Shown here one piece after another: positions 46,200-58,900 of a stretch of 64,000 nt of DNA. Source of the DNA: Pyrus communis. Lineage: Eukaryota; Streptophyta; Magnoliopsida; Rosales; Rosaceae. Numbering within the stretch: the stretch's first letter is position 1; every line of letters starts with the position of its first letter. The stretch covers positions 21,911,572 to 21,975,571 of the forward strand of contig NC_084807.1 in assembly GCF_963583255.1 (NCBI RefSeq), written 5' to 3'. The translations under genes were made by a program, and so were the position numbers. The notes below the pieces were generated by a model. The model had not been told where the DNA came from, ran no database searches, and saw only the letters and a list, made by a program, of their open reading frames with translations.

Positions 46200-49100
46200 T
46201 ATTTGGCGCGCGTTGGAGAGGGAAGCGATCTGACGATGGAGAAGGGGAAGGAAGAAGGTTTTTGGCTTTATGCTTACCATTTATCAACACCGTTCGTTCT
46301 GGTTTCCTTTGCTTATTTTTTTTATCTCAGATTTTTTTACAGGGTTAACGGGTTGAGTTATGGGCTTCGTCCTACAAATTACGGGCCAATAAAAAACTTT
46401 TAAGTCCAAAATATCACAACGTCATATGCGATTCAATCCTGATTAAGAGTTAATAATCTGATACGCTTGATATGACTCATTATTATGATAAATAAAATGA
46501 ACTTGACATTTTAAATATGAACAATTTCAATTTGGCAAAACGAACGCGTTTAACTAGTGTTATATGAAGAGAATGAATCCTTGTAGAACTATAGGTTTCT
46601 TATGTTTTTTTTTTCTAAAATTAGGATGAAGTGAATTTATACTTTACTTTTAATAAGTAACCTAAACTTGTTTTTATAAGGAATAGCGAGAATCTAAACA
46701 ACATAAAATATGGCACGATTGAATTTTAATTTTAACGTCTGAATACACTATGATATGATATGGCACAACGCAACTTAACCCTTAAAGTATATTATTGTTT
46801 TTTATAGTTTTTTTTTATTTTTTATTGAATGACCACCTAACAATGTGTTGTTAACAAATAAAGCAGTACGTAATTTATAATGGGTCTCAATGTTAGGTGA
46901 AGCTGGTCTATGCAAATATTGCCATCCCTATTCAAATTTAATAAAAAGCTGTTGTGATGAGGTCAATTATTATGAGCTACGTAAGTAACAATACGATAAA
47001 TTTCATTGCATATCCATTTAGATTTGACTATTATATTTACATATTTTTAATACAATTATCATTTTCACTGTTGGATGGTAATTGTATTAGGTTGGTGTTA
47101 TTGTCTTATCTTTCCATCTACTTTTTAATGATACTTTTAATAATAAGTTTGCCCATTTGTAAAATAACCGATAAAGACCTTAAAAGATACGTAATAATAA
47201 GAATAATAAGTTGAGGGCAAAAATATAACAGGAGCATAGACGTACATTTGCATGTGGAAGGAATGGACAGTTTGTAAGCTGAATTCACAAAAAAAGAAAA
47301 GAAAAAAAAAAAAGACAAAGGATGAGGATAGAAGAAATTTTGGAACAAAAAAAATGTGGATGCCCTTTCCAATTAAAGGGTAAGAAGCTAGCACTGGTGA
47401 TGATAGGATATTGATGGTAGTTATTGGAGTGTATAATCACAACATCATCACATTTGAACGGTCGTTCATTTGCTAGTAGATTATCGTTGAAGGAGACTTC
47501 TTTGTTGGGGAAATAACATTTCAATTTTTTAAGAATAATAGTAGGTGGAGAAATAACATTTCAATGTTTAACTTTTCATGGTGAGTGAGATTATAATGTG
47601 GGTTGGAAATAGGATACTGGGAGTGGGTTTAGCAGCTCTCTTGTATTAAATACTTATATTTACAAGAATTATATGAGACCGTCAGATGGTAATTGTATTA
47701 AATACATATAAGTATTGTAGTTAGTCACAAAATTATGAATGCAACTTGGGTGTAAATCGTACCTTTTTTGTTTTAATTGAATGAATCGCATTTGTCATCT
47801 AGTGCCAAAGGAGAATATGCATACGCGGTCAAGTTGATTACAATAATGTGCGTTGCTTCCGCACCAAAGTTCAAATTCCGTTGGAATAAGAAAAAACTTG
47901 AATATCGTGTTAAAACCTAAGACATGAAGGAAAATGAAATTATAGAGCAAAAATACCAAGGCCCACATCAACAAATGAAGAAATGGAAAGCAAAGTTATA
48001 CATGTTTTAGGCCATAAACCCCTAATTAGCCACGTTTAATTATGGAAATATTAGAAGATGCTTGTTTAGCTGCCAAACAGCAGCCCATGTTGTATAATTA
48101 TTCCAACTCAAAAAATTAAGGACATTGGACAATAATGTGTTCGGGCTAGATTTGTTCTTCGTATAACTCCCCTGGGTCTTGCCTGTCAGGCAAGATTTGC
48201 TGCTTGGTGTATTGTAATATAAGTTTGCTATTAGTTTGAATGGTGCCTTTGTGGGGGCATTTGTTAGGCCTTGAGGCTTACATTCAAAGCTAATATGAGT
48301 TGGAGCCCGCCACTGTTATTTCTGTATAACAGATTATTCTTTTAGTTATTAGATGGATTGATTACTTGCGCCACAAGTTACTTCGACTTCTTAGTTCGAT
48401 TGGATTGTTCACAGATGGGTTAAGTCTGTATAAAGTTCTTTTTCTTGCCTTGTAAACAAGGACTTTTTACTCATAATATCATATGTCCAGTTAAAGGGAG
48501 TTCAAGGCCCTTCAAGTTATTTCTTTGGTTACCAGTTTAGACTAACAGCAAAGGAACAAGATTAATTAGTTTGACAGGATTAATCATAGATGAAACTTGA
48601 ACGAAAGTAGTTGAAAATGACATGGGATCTAATGAAAGATGCATAAACAACATATCTACTTTATGTAAATACAAACAAAGGAGACTCGGGCAAGATTACA
48701 ATCTTGTCAAGCAAGGTTCGTCTTGTTGCAGCCACTTCTCTTTATATTTTATAGAGGTTAAAGTCTTGGAAAATGAAATATATACTAGGTTTACTAAAGG
48801 GATTCCATACTACAACATAAGGAAGGGTAATAGAGCTTCTAAAGTTGACGAAAGATCGCTTTCTATGGTGGACCTGTAGCTAGAAAGGTAAAGGTTGAAC
48901 AAACTAAAGCTTTCTGGTTTCTCGTTGTTAGAGTGTAGAGTTGAGTGTCGTTTGATTGATTGGGTCAGAGAGAGCTCTTCCTTGTTCCTTCATAACTTTA
49001 ATAGACTTTCTAACTCAATTGTCCAAGCCTTCTCTTTTGGTGATGGCTTCCAGAGTATAGTGAGTCACCATCAGCTTTTGTTATTTACCTACCCATATAA

Positions 49101-50320
49101 TGAAAAAGTGCTTTTTGCTAGGGGTGAGTTGCCTTCTGTCACTTGTCACTTCCATAATAGACTTGCTGCCTATTAGTTGCTAGAAATGGTATTTAAATCT
49201 ATCTTGGGCCTGTACTTCAACTAACCCAAAGTTAAGAAGCCTTTGCAAGCCTGGGCTTTTAATGCATTCAGCCCATGGTTAATTATTCAGGCCAAACATA
49301 ATGCATCTAAGCTTTTACACTTTTAGGGTTCATACTTCACACACAGTTTGATGCTCCTTCAATTTCCTTAAATTCTTTAGGTCTAAGTCTCAACCAGAAT
49401 CTCCTAGCATCTACAATGGTGCAGAAAATGAAGCACAAGTTGGTCCCCAACAATTAACCTGCATTCCGCCCAATATGGTGGTTACGTGGTACTTTTCATG
49501 AGATCGTACGTGTCAAGTCATCGGGTCTATTTGGCTTTCGAGAATCTCATATATGAAAATCGATGTTGCTCATGCCTAACTTGGAATGGGTACACTAGAC
49601 GTACGAGACCTGCAAAGGTGAAGCTACACAGGGGCAAGGAGGGGCGGCCGCCCCTCATCTTGTCGGAAATCTCCACCGAGAGTAAGGATTTTGCCCCTAT
49701 GCTCTTTTAAATTTGCCGGATTTCTGGGTTTGGTTGTGCAGCGGCGCTGCATTGGTGCACTGATGGCTCTTGTGTTTTAATTTTTGGTGAACGGAATCTG
49801 GAAAAAAAAATAGTTCCAGAGTGGTCGAGTGGAACTTGCGAAGAAGATGAAGCTGTTATCTGTTCTTCCTATACGGCGTCATTTGGCAAAAGTTCTAACC
49901 CCACTCATTTGTTTATCCATTTTTCACTTTTCTATTCTCTTCTAACCCCACCTTTTCTTATTTACTCATTTTTTCCTTCTTTTTTTTTTTTTTTGGAACT
50001 TTAACAAAAAACTATCGGTACTGTTCACTTTAACAAAAAATCACATTTTAACACAAAAAAGTCAATCATGATACTATTCACTTTACCCTTTATTTTGTCC
50101 TTATCGTTAAAACTCAAAATTTTCAAGCCATTTTCGTTAGTTTTTCATTTTTTTTCCTTCTCTTCTGACCCCACCTTTTTTTGGTTTGTTTACCCTTTTT
50201 TTACTAATGTTTTATTTATTCTTGTAAGTTTTATTTTCCATTTTTCTTTTCTCTTTTAAAACCCCCACCATATTTACCTTAAACTGCACATTGTATATAA
50301 ATATTGTATTATTAGAACAA
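46200..50320. other. intergenic region, no gene recognised
   Basis: No supported gene. Small frames at 48622-48879 and 48895-49176 are open but show no family. A 17-bp palindrome CTTGCCTGTCAGGCAAG occurs at about 48179-48195. A GC-rich patch at 49625-49660 contains the palindrome AGGGGCGGCCGCCCCT and looks like a transposon scrap. Confidence 0.4.
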
Positions 50321-50321
50321 G

Positions 50322-50438
50322 ACGTCGTTGCTGAAATTTCAGCAGGAGGTCCTGCTTACACCCAATCTAGGATGGACACGTGTCCATCCGGGATTGGGTG
50401 TAAGCAGGAATTCCTGCTAAAATGTTCAGTAGCGAAGT
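50322..50438. mobile_element. short near-perfect hairpin MITE
   Basis: A palindrome of about 117 bp centred near 50380 in GGACACGTGTCC. The left arm includes GCAGGAGGTCCTGCTTACAC and CCAATCTAGGATGG; the right arm is its complement with a few mismatches (CCATCCGGGATTGG, GTGTAAGCAGGAATTCCTGC). The ends GACGTCGTTGCTGAA and TTCAGTAGCGAAGTT pair. Confidence 0.65.
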
Positions 50439-50439
50439 T

Positions 50440-53079
50440 AATTACGTATTATTATTCTAAAAAATAACGTAAATACTATTTAATGTTTATTCATACGATG
50501 TATAATAAATTAATTTAAATTCGCCTAGTCCGTCTAGGCTCTTCCCTAGATCTTGCTTAGACGCTAGGCCCCAACCCAGCCCCTAGCTAGCATCCTAACG
50601 TCTTTTAAAACCTAATCTTAGCCAAATTAAGCTTCTTACATTGGCTTTCATGATAATGCTTGAAGGACCAAATTTTTTAAACCAAGTTTGGAAACCCAAT
50701 GATGATTGGATTATTAGTTAGGCGTTGATTAACGTGCTTATTTCCTATTGGTGACACATCATTTATTTGCAAATTTGGTTTAAAATTTTGATCTCCCTAG
50801 CATTACTCCCGCTTACAACTGCTTCGATGATAGAGCGTTTTTTGCTATGAATATTGTCAAAACTCTAAACTCTTCAAAGTGAAAGCAACCGCTTTGGTTG
50901 GACTTTGCACACTTTTGAATTTTGCCTCTCCCCTCGGCAAATCCTGGCTTCGCCAATGGAGACCTGTCTACCATTCTGCACAGGATTAAAGCGTGAATAC
51001 CAGCAGTGACATGCATAATAATATCTACAATATAAGTACATCGAATGTCTCCAAACGAAAAACTTGTTTTTGCAATAATCAACTCAGGGAATCAGAGGGT
51101 CCAAAAGTATAGCGTTGCCAATTAATGGAACGCAACAGAGATAAAAAAATATGCGTACGTATGGAATCTATGATAGAGGGTTACATTCAATACAAAGTAG
51201 CTCCGTTACGTTATAATCCTTGGTTCGTTTGAACTGGACCAACAAAACCATCGAAAGCTTACTGGACAAATGACGTAAATTCCAGCTTGGTTACCACCCG
51301 TCCCAGTATTGAAAGAAGCCCAAGACGATAAACTCATGGAGACATACAAGTACTATGGAAGAAGAAGATCCCTCCGCCTTTTATCCAAACTAACTGAAAG
51401 AATACCCTTCCAAAACTGCATTTTCCATGATCTCTTTCTGATTGGAAAAAAAGTTATCAGAATCATGGGGATGATGTTAATGCAGTTCACTTTACACAGG
51501 GAATTGACTAATTTATTCTTATTTCATTGTGGGTGGAACAATTTCACATTTTGTGCAAGAGAAGAAGAATACCTAGATTTACCTCTATTGTTGTAGTGAT
51601 CATCCCAGGGCCGTCCTAGTTATATTAAAAACAGTACATAGTGAATAAAAACCAGATAAATAAGATAAGTAAAGAACAGTTGCGACATCTTAAAACGTTG
51701 GTTGCACACACCTCAAAATGCTTGTCTATCCATGTGATCTCCTCCAAAGAATTAGAATGCAGCGATTCCCCTGAACTGTGAAAACTAATTGTCTTCGCGT
51801 GCTGCAGAAGTCTCAAGCTACATGCAATGTAAATCATATGATAAAATATTCTAAAATCTAGCGCAGTGTTGCCTCATATCAAATCCCTTGGAACAGTTTG
51901 CTTTCACAGAGCATTTGATATTCAGAATGGGAATACATGATGTATCAAAACAGCGAAAAACCTATCGACGCCTAAATTCTAATCTAATAAACTAACAAAG
52001 CTAGTTATTTCATGTTCTGACACAAAAATGGTTATTGGTTTCCAAAATAAAGAAATCAAATGGCATACAACTTTCTATGTAACAGTACGACAATTATGCC
52101 TAATGGTTTCGTCTGACCTTGGCATTGGCCATCTATAGTCTTCTTGGAGTTAGATGCTTACAAATAGCACGGCATGAGGGTTGTTTACGGAAGAGCATAT
52201 ACGGATAGAAAGCAGAAAATCCTTTCATTACACAATTAGCAGATACGATGATGGATCTCCGAAGCAACGATCTTTGTTACTTGAACAGTCAAATTCATGG
52301 CGCTGAAGAAAGAGAGGAGTAGAGGCTTACTTGATGAATGCCTCTGCCTAAAGTTCTCTCTCTGACCACAGTGGTGCAACTTCTCGAAAGGGAATTCCCT
52401 TGCTCAAGCAGATTCTACATAAATTACAAGAAGAAAAATCAACGTAACAGATCTTAATATGCGCACTTTATCAATTTTGATGTACCTATCAAATTGGAAA
52501 TCAATTAATCAAAAGTAGGCCAGAATTACCAATTCAAAACTCGTAAGTGTTCACTTACAATATGGAGAAAACACTACAGACTTGCAATAGTTCAACTTTT
52601 AAATCCATCCACAAGAGTTATGATAGATTTGATTCCTAAGGGAACCATTTCAAACATACAACTAAAATCATGGACACCAAAGAAGTTGAATAGGACTTCC
52701 AATTTTAAATCATAATTTGTTTGGCCACCAGATAATTAAGAACAAAAGACTACCATGCATAAGGAAACAATCAGATCTCAGCTAACAAACTCTTGTTACA
52801 ACATGACGAAAAATCCAATTGATTTTCTCTTTCTTTTGTGTTGCAATGGCGCCGATAACACTATCTAGTATCTACATAGTAAATACATTTGAAAGAAAGT
52901 AGTAAGCGGGGACATATTCAATGACCAGTTGCCGTATAATTCCCGGAAGGACACCATCACAAAACAATGCATACTTTCAGCCTTAGCTTCACTGATATCC
53001 TGAAAACACCCTTCATTGTTTTCCAAATATGCAACTAGTCACACACGAATTTTCCTATAAAAGGCTTGTTAAAAAAAAT
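50440..53079. other. intergenic region with possible exon remnants
   Basis: No gene can be confirmed. Two minus-strand stretches look exon-like: 52414-52331 (28 codons, bounded by AG and GTAAGC) and 51817-51712 (bounded by AG and GTGTGT). Their phases do not agree, so they may be a decayed or non-coding transcript. Confidence 0.3.
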
Positions 53080-53314
53080 GAAGGCTTTTTTTTTAGGATG
53101 ACGCTTTTGTTCATGCTTATGTTTAGGTTTTGGATGAACTATTTCGATGATCCATCGCATTTGATGTTATGATGCTTTTATCATTTTGAATAAGGTATCG
53201 TTTCGAATATAAAGTAAAAGTATTCATTTTTAAATCATACATCGTTTCACCTGATGGCTTATTTTTGTGAATTTTTTTCATTGTTTTATTATAATTATAT
53301 ATGTGCGCGATTTG

Positions 53315-53371
<57 letters not shown>

Positions 53372-54050
53372 GATCTTCGAATTATGATTTAAATAAAATC
53401 CAAAAGTCGCGCTCCTCCTTGCTCCCATCCAAAGGTCACCTTTGGATGTTGTCATGACGGTTTGGTTACAAAGATTGCCGGGGTCTGGGTTTATGGATGG
53501 ATTCAGTCAGCGAAAGTCCCCCAAACTCAATCAATATCAACAATATATCATAACCGGTTAGGCTTGGTAGATTCAGATCATTGAATAACCTAATGGAATT
53601 GGTTGAAAAAATAATTAGTAATATATTAATTTATTAACTGATTAGCAGTTGAGCACTACACAAGATACAATTTTATGTATATTCCTACTAAGCATGAGTA
53701 ACATATAGAATTCCCACTAATTCCAAACATATCACAATTAGGCCATTTTGGTTAGTCATATGTAAATTAACTAACTCGTGCTTGATTTACTTTTGGTCAA
53801 ATTTATCGTATGAAATAATTGTATATATGTCTGCGGTGTAAATATGTGTACATATGCACACACGAATTAAATGCATTTTACTTAATTCATCCATGCCTAA
53901 TATTTTGTTAAATGTTCACAAATTCATCATAAGTGAGTTATTGTCATTTATTGTTTCCTTAATTTGTTTGCTATGCAAAAGAACTTATATTTTATTCATT
54001 CACCTCTTTTAATTTTCTGCTATATATTTTTGGAATAGAAAACTACATTT
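53080..54050 (+). repeat. direct duplication, copy A (upstream of the 54902 gene)
   Basis: Closely matches 56480-57440: shared phrases include TTATGTTTAGGTTTTGGATG, GATCTTCGAATTATGATTTA, TTAATTTATTAACTGATTAG, AATTCCAAACATATCACAA and GTGTACATATGCACACAC in the same order. Copy A carries a (TA)n expansion at 53321-53369 that copy B lacks. Confidence 0.75.
53321..53369. repeat. (TA)n microsatellite
   Basis: About 49 bp of TA dinucleotide within duplication copy A. Confidence 0.9.
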
Positions 54051-54261
54051 TAATCCCTAAATAAGATGAACTTTAGAAAGATATCTTATACAAGATTAAA
54101 AATTAATTTTAGTCCCTAGACTCTATTTAATGGCAGCATATGTATTCAATGTTTCTTTTTTTATTTATAATTTTATGAATTTAAATTTTATGAAAATATT
54201 ATAAATTTTAATTCTCATTATGGTAGGCATCTTATATAAGAAAATATTTTCGTAGAGATTT

Positions 54262-54570
54262 TTCGGTACACTTATGTTTTTGCATATTTTCTTATCTACC
54301 ACTAATTCATAAAAATATATTTAGGTACGAACATTTCAGTACAATGGGTTAGTATAATATGTTTAGGCACGGACATTTCGGTATACTAGTTTAGTATAAT
54401 ATATTTAGGTACCGACATTTCAGTACACTAGTTTAGTATCATATAGTTAGGTAAGGAATTTTGGTACACTTATGTTTTTACATATTTTCTTATATGTCAC
54501 TAATTCACTATAATATATTTAGGTACGGGCATTTCGGTACACTAATTTAGTAAAATATATTATGAGGAAA
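54262..54570 (+). repeat. 42-bp tandem repeat with a higher-order unit
   Basis: Units beginning AGGTACG or AGGCACG, followed by ACATTTCGGTA and TTTAGTATAATAT, start at 54323, 54365, 54407 and 54449 (exactly 42 bp apart) and again at 54521. A longer phrase CACTTATGTTTTT plus CATATTTTCTTAT recurs 198 bp apart (54270 and 54468). Confidence 0.75.
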
Positions 54571-54697
54571 TAAGGGATAAGGTTGAAATTATCTGTATGG
54601 AAAACACTCTATCTTAATTTCATTAATATTATAAGCCAATCATTAGGCCGTTTTGGTTAGTGATTTACTATTGACCAAATTCAAACAACAAAGAAAA

Positions 54698-54705
54698 TAT
54701 ATATA
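54698..54705 (+). promoter_or_regulatory. TATA box of the 54902 gene
   Basis: TATATATA about 200 bp upstream of the preferred start codon, which would put transcription start near 54730. Confidence 0.5.
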
Positions 54706-54901
54706 GTAATGGTTAAAAACCAAACCATGCTTCCATTTCTGCAAATTTATGACAAATCATCGCCACCTTTCACAGAAAAGCACACCGCAACGCCACCAAC
54801 TCCTCCTCCCCTTTAAAATGAAGCCACCCTACTCTACCAAACACCCAAACCAAAGCCCCCAAACCAAAGCCCTAATCAGCCTCATACTCATTTCAACAAC
54901 A

Positions 54902-56195
54902 ATGACTGCGTCCTCTTCATCCACTTTCTTTACCTCTGCAGGCGTGCCCCAAGCCCCAGTTCCAGTCTCCCAACAAGAGTTCACCTTGTTTCACAAAGTC
55001 GACCGTAAGGTCTTCTCCCGCCTTACCTTTGTCCTTGGGCGTGACCCGGGTGAGTCAGCCCAGATTGTGGCCCTGTGGATGTGGCTCGAGCATGCGGGCA
55101 AAGAGTACAACTTTGTGCACAAATTATGTTCAAATCTACCTGACACCCTTCTAAGTGCTGTAGCGGAGGAGTCTGTGGTGGCTCTAAACTGCATACAAAA
55201 TGACGACTTCTACCCCGACTTCAGTAACCATGAGATTCCCCTACTCAACGCTCTAACCAATAGCGACGTCACCCTCAAATATTTTCATCAAAACCGCCTA
55301 GGAATCATTCGGGGTGTCACCAAATTGTTGAATGAGGTTTGCATGCGAGCGTTTGATGACTTGCTCCCGAAGCGTCACCCAAACAACGCTCAAGAAATAT
55401 TACTAAACCCTGCCTTGATTGGAGATCAAAATATTGTGATGCCTCAGTACCATGTTAATCCTTTGCACAATCCTCTAATGCATAATGATGTGCCCTATGA
55501 TGTTGCTAGTGGATCAAACATGAGACCTTTTGTTCCTAATCAAAGAATGCGTGGGGTTGTCAATGATCATCATCAACAATTCATGGGGCCTCAACATATT
55601 AATCTCCTCACTCGTGCCGTAATGAGGAGTGACGCCTCTCTAGACTACTTGCGGGGTGTTTTTGATCCTTACGATCTCGCTGTTCAGCGCCATATTTTGA
55701 ACAACGAAATGAGTGATATGTTGAACAATTTGAGTTTGAATGGTGGCGGTTATCGGGTGGAAGCGGAAGAAGTGTCTGCTGATGAAAGGACTATTTTCTT
55801 GACATTTTCTAAAGGCTATCCCATTTCAGAAAATGAAGTCAAAGAGTACTTCAGTAGGTATGACTTTATTTTTGTTACATATAATTACTTAGGTTTCATG
55901 TATAATTATAAATTAAAATTGGATTTGTTCTATTTTATTAATTTTTTTGGTGGACAGGAAATTTGGGGACTTTATCGAATCTGTGTTTATGCAAGAAGTG
56001 ACGGGTGACGATCAACCCTTGTATGCTCGCCTTGTGGTTCGTTCCGCTTCCTCCATTCCAGTTGTTCTTAATGGAAAAAGTAAGGCCAAATTCTCCATTA
56101 ATGGCAAACATGTTTGGGCAAGAAAATACGTGCGTAAACCAACACCCGGAGAACCAAGTTCACCAAGAACTGTTGCACCAACTCATCAAGTTTAA
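54902..56195 (+). CDS. plant-specific protein of a family often labelled RNA-binding, two exons
   Basis: Exon 1 ends at 55857 (AG before GTATGA) and exon 2 runs 55958-56195, rejoining as EYFSRKFGDFIESVF. From 54902 the product is 397 residues starting MTASSSSTFFTS. The N-terminal half contains QQEFTLFHKVDRKVFSRL, GRDPGESAQIVALWMWLE and RLGIIRGVTKLLNEVCMRAF, which I recognise from a plant family. The C-terminal domain (ERTIFLTFSKGYPISENEVK ... QPLYARLVVRSASSIPVVLN ... KHVWARKYVRK) has an RRM-like beta-alpha-beta order. The frame is open back to an ATG at 54749 (448 residues); I prefer 54902 because family members begin just before the QQEFTLF segment and a start at 54749 would leave almost no leader. 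Function unknown; RNA binding is inferred from the RRM-like end. Confidence 0.85.
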
Positions 56196-56479
56196 TTGGT
56201 TTCGGCTTCGGAATAGGATTTTGTTTTTTTTTGGTTAAATAATGTGTTTTTCTCCTTCGGCCCAAAGCCCGGCGAGAAGGATTTTTGTGGTTCTTTGGGC
56301 CTAATGCGGAGCGTGGGGGAAACAATATGAAGTGAGTTTGTACGCATAGTTATTTCTTAAGTACTGAATAATATTTGTACTTCTCAATTATTAGAATTTT
56401 GAGACATTTTCTTTACAATTTTAATTATTGAAGAAACGTGTGCATTTTTTCATTTTCATTTTATTTTAATTTATTCTCC

Positions 56480-57540
56480 ATGAAGGCTTATTTCTTAGGA
56501 TGTAGCTTTCCTTCATGGTTATGTTTAGGTTTTGGATGAAATATTTCGATTATCCACCGTATTGATGATCCATTGCATTGATGTTATGATGCTTTTCATT
56601 TTGAATAGCTATCGTGTCCGGAAGAGGATCCGGTCCGGATCTCTCCCATCAAAAGCTGAGGATCAAGTGATCCAGACCGTTGAATTTTGATCCAACGGCT
56701 ACAAACATGGAGCCCCTTTAAAGTTATAATAATTGTAGTCGTTGGATCAAAATTCAACGGTCCGGATCACTTGATCCTAAGCCTTTGATGGGAGAGATCC
56801 GGACCAAATCCTCCTCCATCGTTTCCAACAAAAAGTAAAAGAATTCATTGTTAAATCATAAATTGTTTCACCCGATATGAAATTTTTTTCATTATTTGAT
56901 TATATAATTATACGTCTACGATTTGTTTATTTTATTTTATTTTGTTTTATAAATGATCTTCGAATTATGATTTAAATAAAATTCAAAAGTTTCAGATCAT
57001 GGGATAACATTATGGAATTGGTAAAATAAATAATTAGTAGTATATTAATTTATTAACTGATTAGCAATTGAGCACTATACAATGTACTTTCCTGTATATT
57101 CCAACTAAGCATGAGACAGAAATTTCCATTAATTCCAAACATATCACAAATAAGCCATTTTGGTTAGTCATATGTGAATTAATGAACTCGTGCTTGATTT
57201 ACTTTTGGCCAAATTAATCGTATGAAATAATTGTATGTATGTCTGCAGTGTAAATATGTGTACATATGCACACACCAATTAAATGCATTTTACTTGATTC
57301 ATCCATGCCTAATATTTTGTTAAATGTTCACATATTCATCATAAGTGAGTTATTGCCATTTACTGTTTCCTTAATTTGTTTGTTACGAAAAAAACTTATC
57401 TTTTATTCATTCAACTCTTTTAATTTCTGCTATATATCTTTGGAAGGACCAAGAAAACCCATGCAAACCTTCAACAATATTATAAGGAAATAAGATTGAA
57501 ATTATTTGTATGGAAAACACTCTGTCTTAATTTCATTCAT
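56480..57540 (+). repeat. direct duplication, copy B (downstream of the 54902 gene)
   Basis: Repeats the gene-upstream sequence of 53080-54050 and, at 57500-57540, the phrase GTATGGAAAACACTCT plus CTTAATTTCATT, also found at 54595-54630. It is interrupted by a MITE at 56612-56825. No second gene body follows. Confidence 0.75.
56612..56825. mobile_element. foldback MITE inserted in duplication copy B
   Basis: The arms GGTCCGGATCTCTCCCATCA, GATCAAGTGATCC and CCGTTGAATTTTGATCCAAC pair with the right-hand complements GTTGGATCAAAATTCAACGG, GGATCACTTGATCC and TGATGGGAGAGATCCGGACC. The element is about 210 bp and absent from copy A. Confidence 0.7.
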
Positions 57541-58605
57541 TCTCCTATATTGTTGTTATCCTTGAAGAGTCATGCTCTCCTAAGGTTCTTATTTTGAGGA
57601 TCAGTCAGGACCAAATGCATATTAGCCACAATATTATATTAGTTTATATTTAAATGCTTAAAATATTTGACAACTTGATTAAGCAAAACAAGAAAATGAG
57701 TTTTCTAATGGTTCATTGATTTTAAGTTGGTTTTACTCAAAGTAAAAATTAAATAAAAAATCAACTAACATAGAAAAACAAAACAAAAATTAATTGACAT
57801 ACATAAACCCCTATACATTAACTTGCGTAGTATTCTCTTCCCCTTAAACTCCCCTTACCTTCTCTCTCCTTCTATTTGAATGATTATGATAAGTCATGTC
57901 AACATCTTGTGTTGACTTCTTTATATAGAGAGAAAGACAAAGAGGAAAGTAACAGAGGACGGAAGGGAAGGGGAGGAGATTTAAAGGGGAAAGAATCTTA
58001 CTCCATATTATTATTAACATATGCATACCTAAAACTTTTAGTTGGTACTTTTAGGTGGCACAAATTTCATGTTGGTATCCACACTATACCTTAAACTAGC
58101 TAGTTGGTTCGTTGTCAGTTCGACTTCGGAGCTGGCAATTCACAAAGTACTTGACATTTTCATTAGAAATGGAGTCCTTTAACTATGGAGGGTCATCTCA
58201 GTCATATGTGCTTGGGTAACAACTAAAATCTAAGGACCTCTTATATGTTATATTGAATATCATATCTAATATTATTTGTATGAGTTTTTAATATTCTAAT
58301 AAAACTACTATCATTTCATTATAAAAAAAAAAAACCAAAATTCCATCTCCATAATAATAATATGTGTCTCTTGAACTTGCACCTGATACTTTCCTTTTCC
58401 AAACGGATGTGACCATTACACGTGCTATGCTAACGAAAAAACACCCCCACACCGACAATACTCCATCATTTTCGATATATATATATTTTGTTGTAATTGT
58501 TGATTGCATACATTCTATCGGAAATATTCATTTTTTTATCATCAATATTACATATCATTTTTGGAATTAATTTCTGTTTAATTGTCCACATGTATCGCAC
58601 AAATC
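57541..58605. other. intergenic region, no gene recognised
   Basis: The expected second copy of the 54902 gene is not here. AT-rich DNA up to the CACTA element, with no domain-bearing frame. Confidence 0.45.
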
Positions 58606-58900
58606 CACTACTACAAAATTATCTGTAACTGACAGTTCAAAAATCGACAAAAAATGTATATTATTGTCGGATTTTAAGCAAAATTCGACAGAAAATAGAT
58701 GCAGTGGCGGATATAATAAGCGATATAATTGACAGCGTCAGGAAATGAATTTTCCGATAGAAAATACTCTAAAACTGACATAAATTGTGTTGGATATAAC
58801 CGACAGAGAATATACTAATAATAAATAAATAAGAGCATTTCTATCAGCTAAAACAGACAGAACTTGCGTCGGTTACAAATAAATAAGAGCATTTCTATCA

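Noticed and set aside
49486..49710. Possible gene around the GC-rich patch
   Set aside because: The frame has no domain and the patch is a palindromic GC-rich scrap more like transposon debris.
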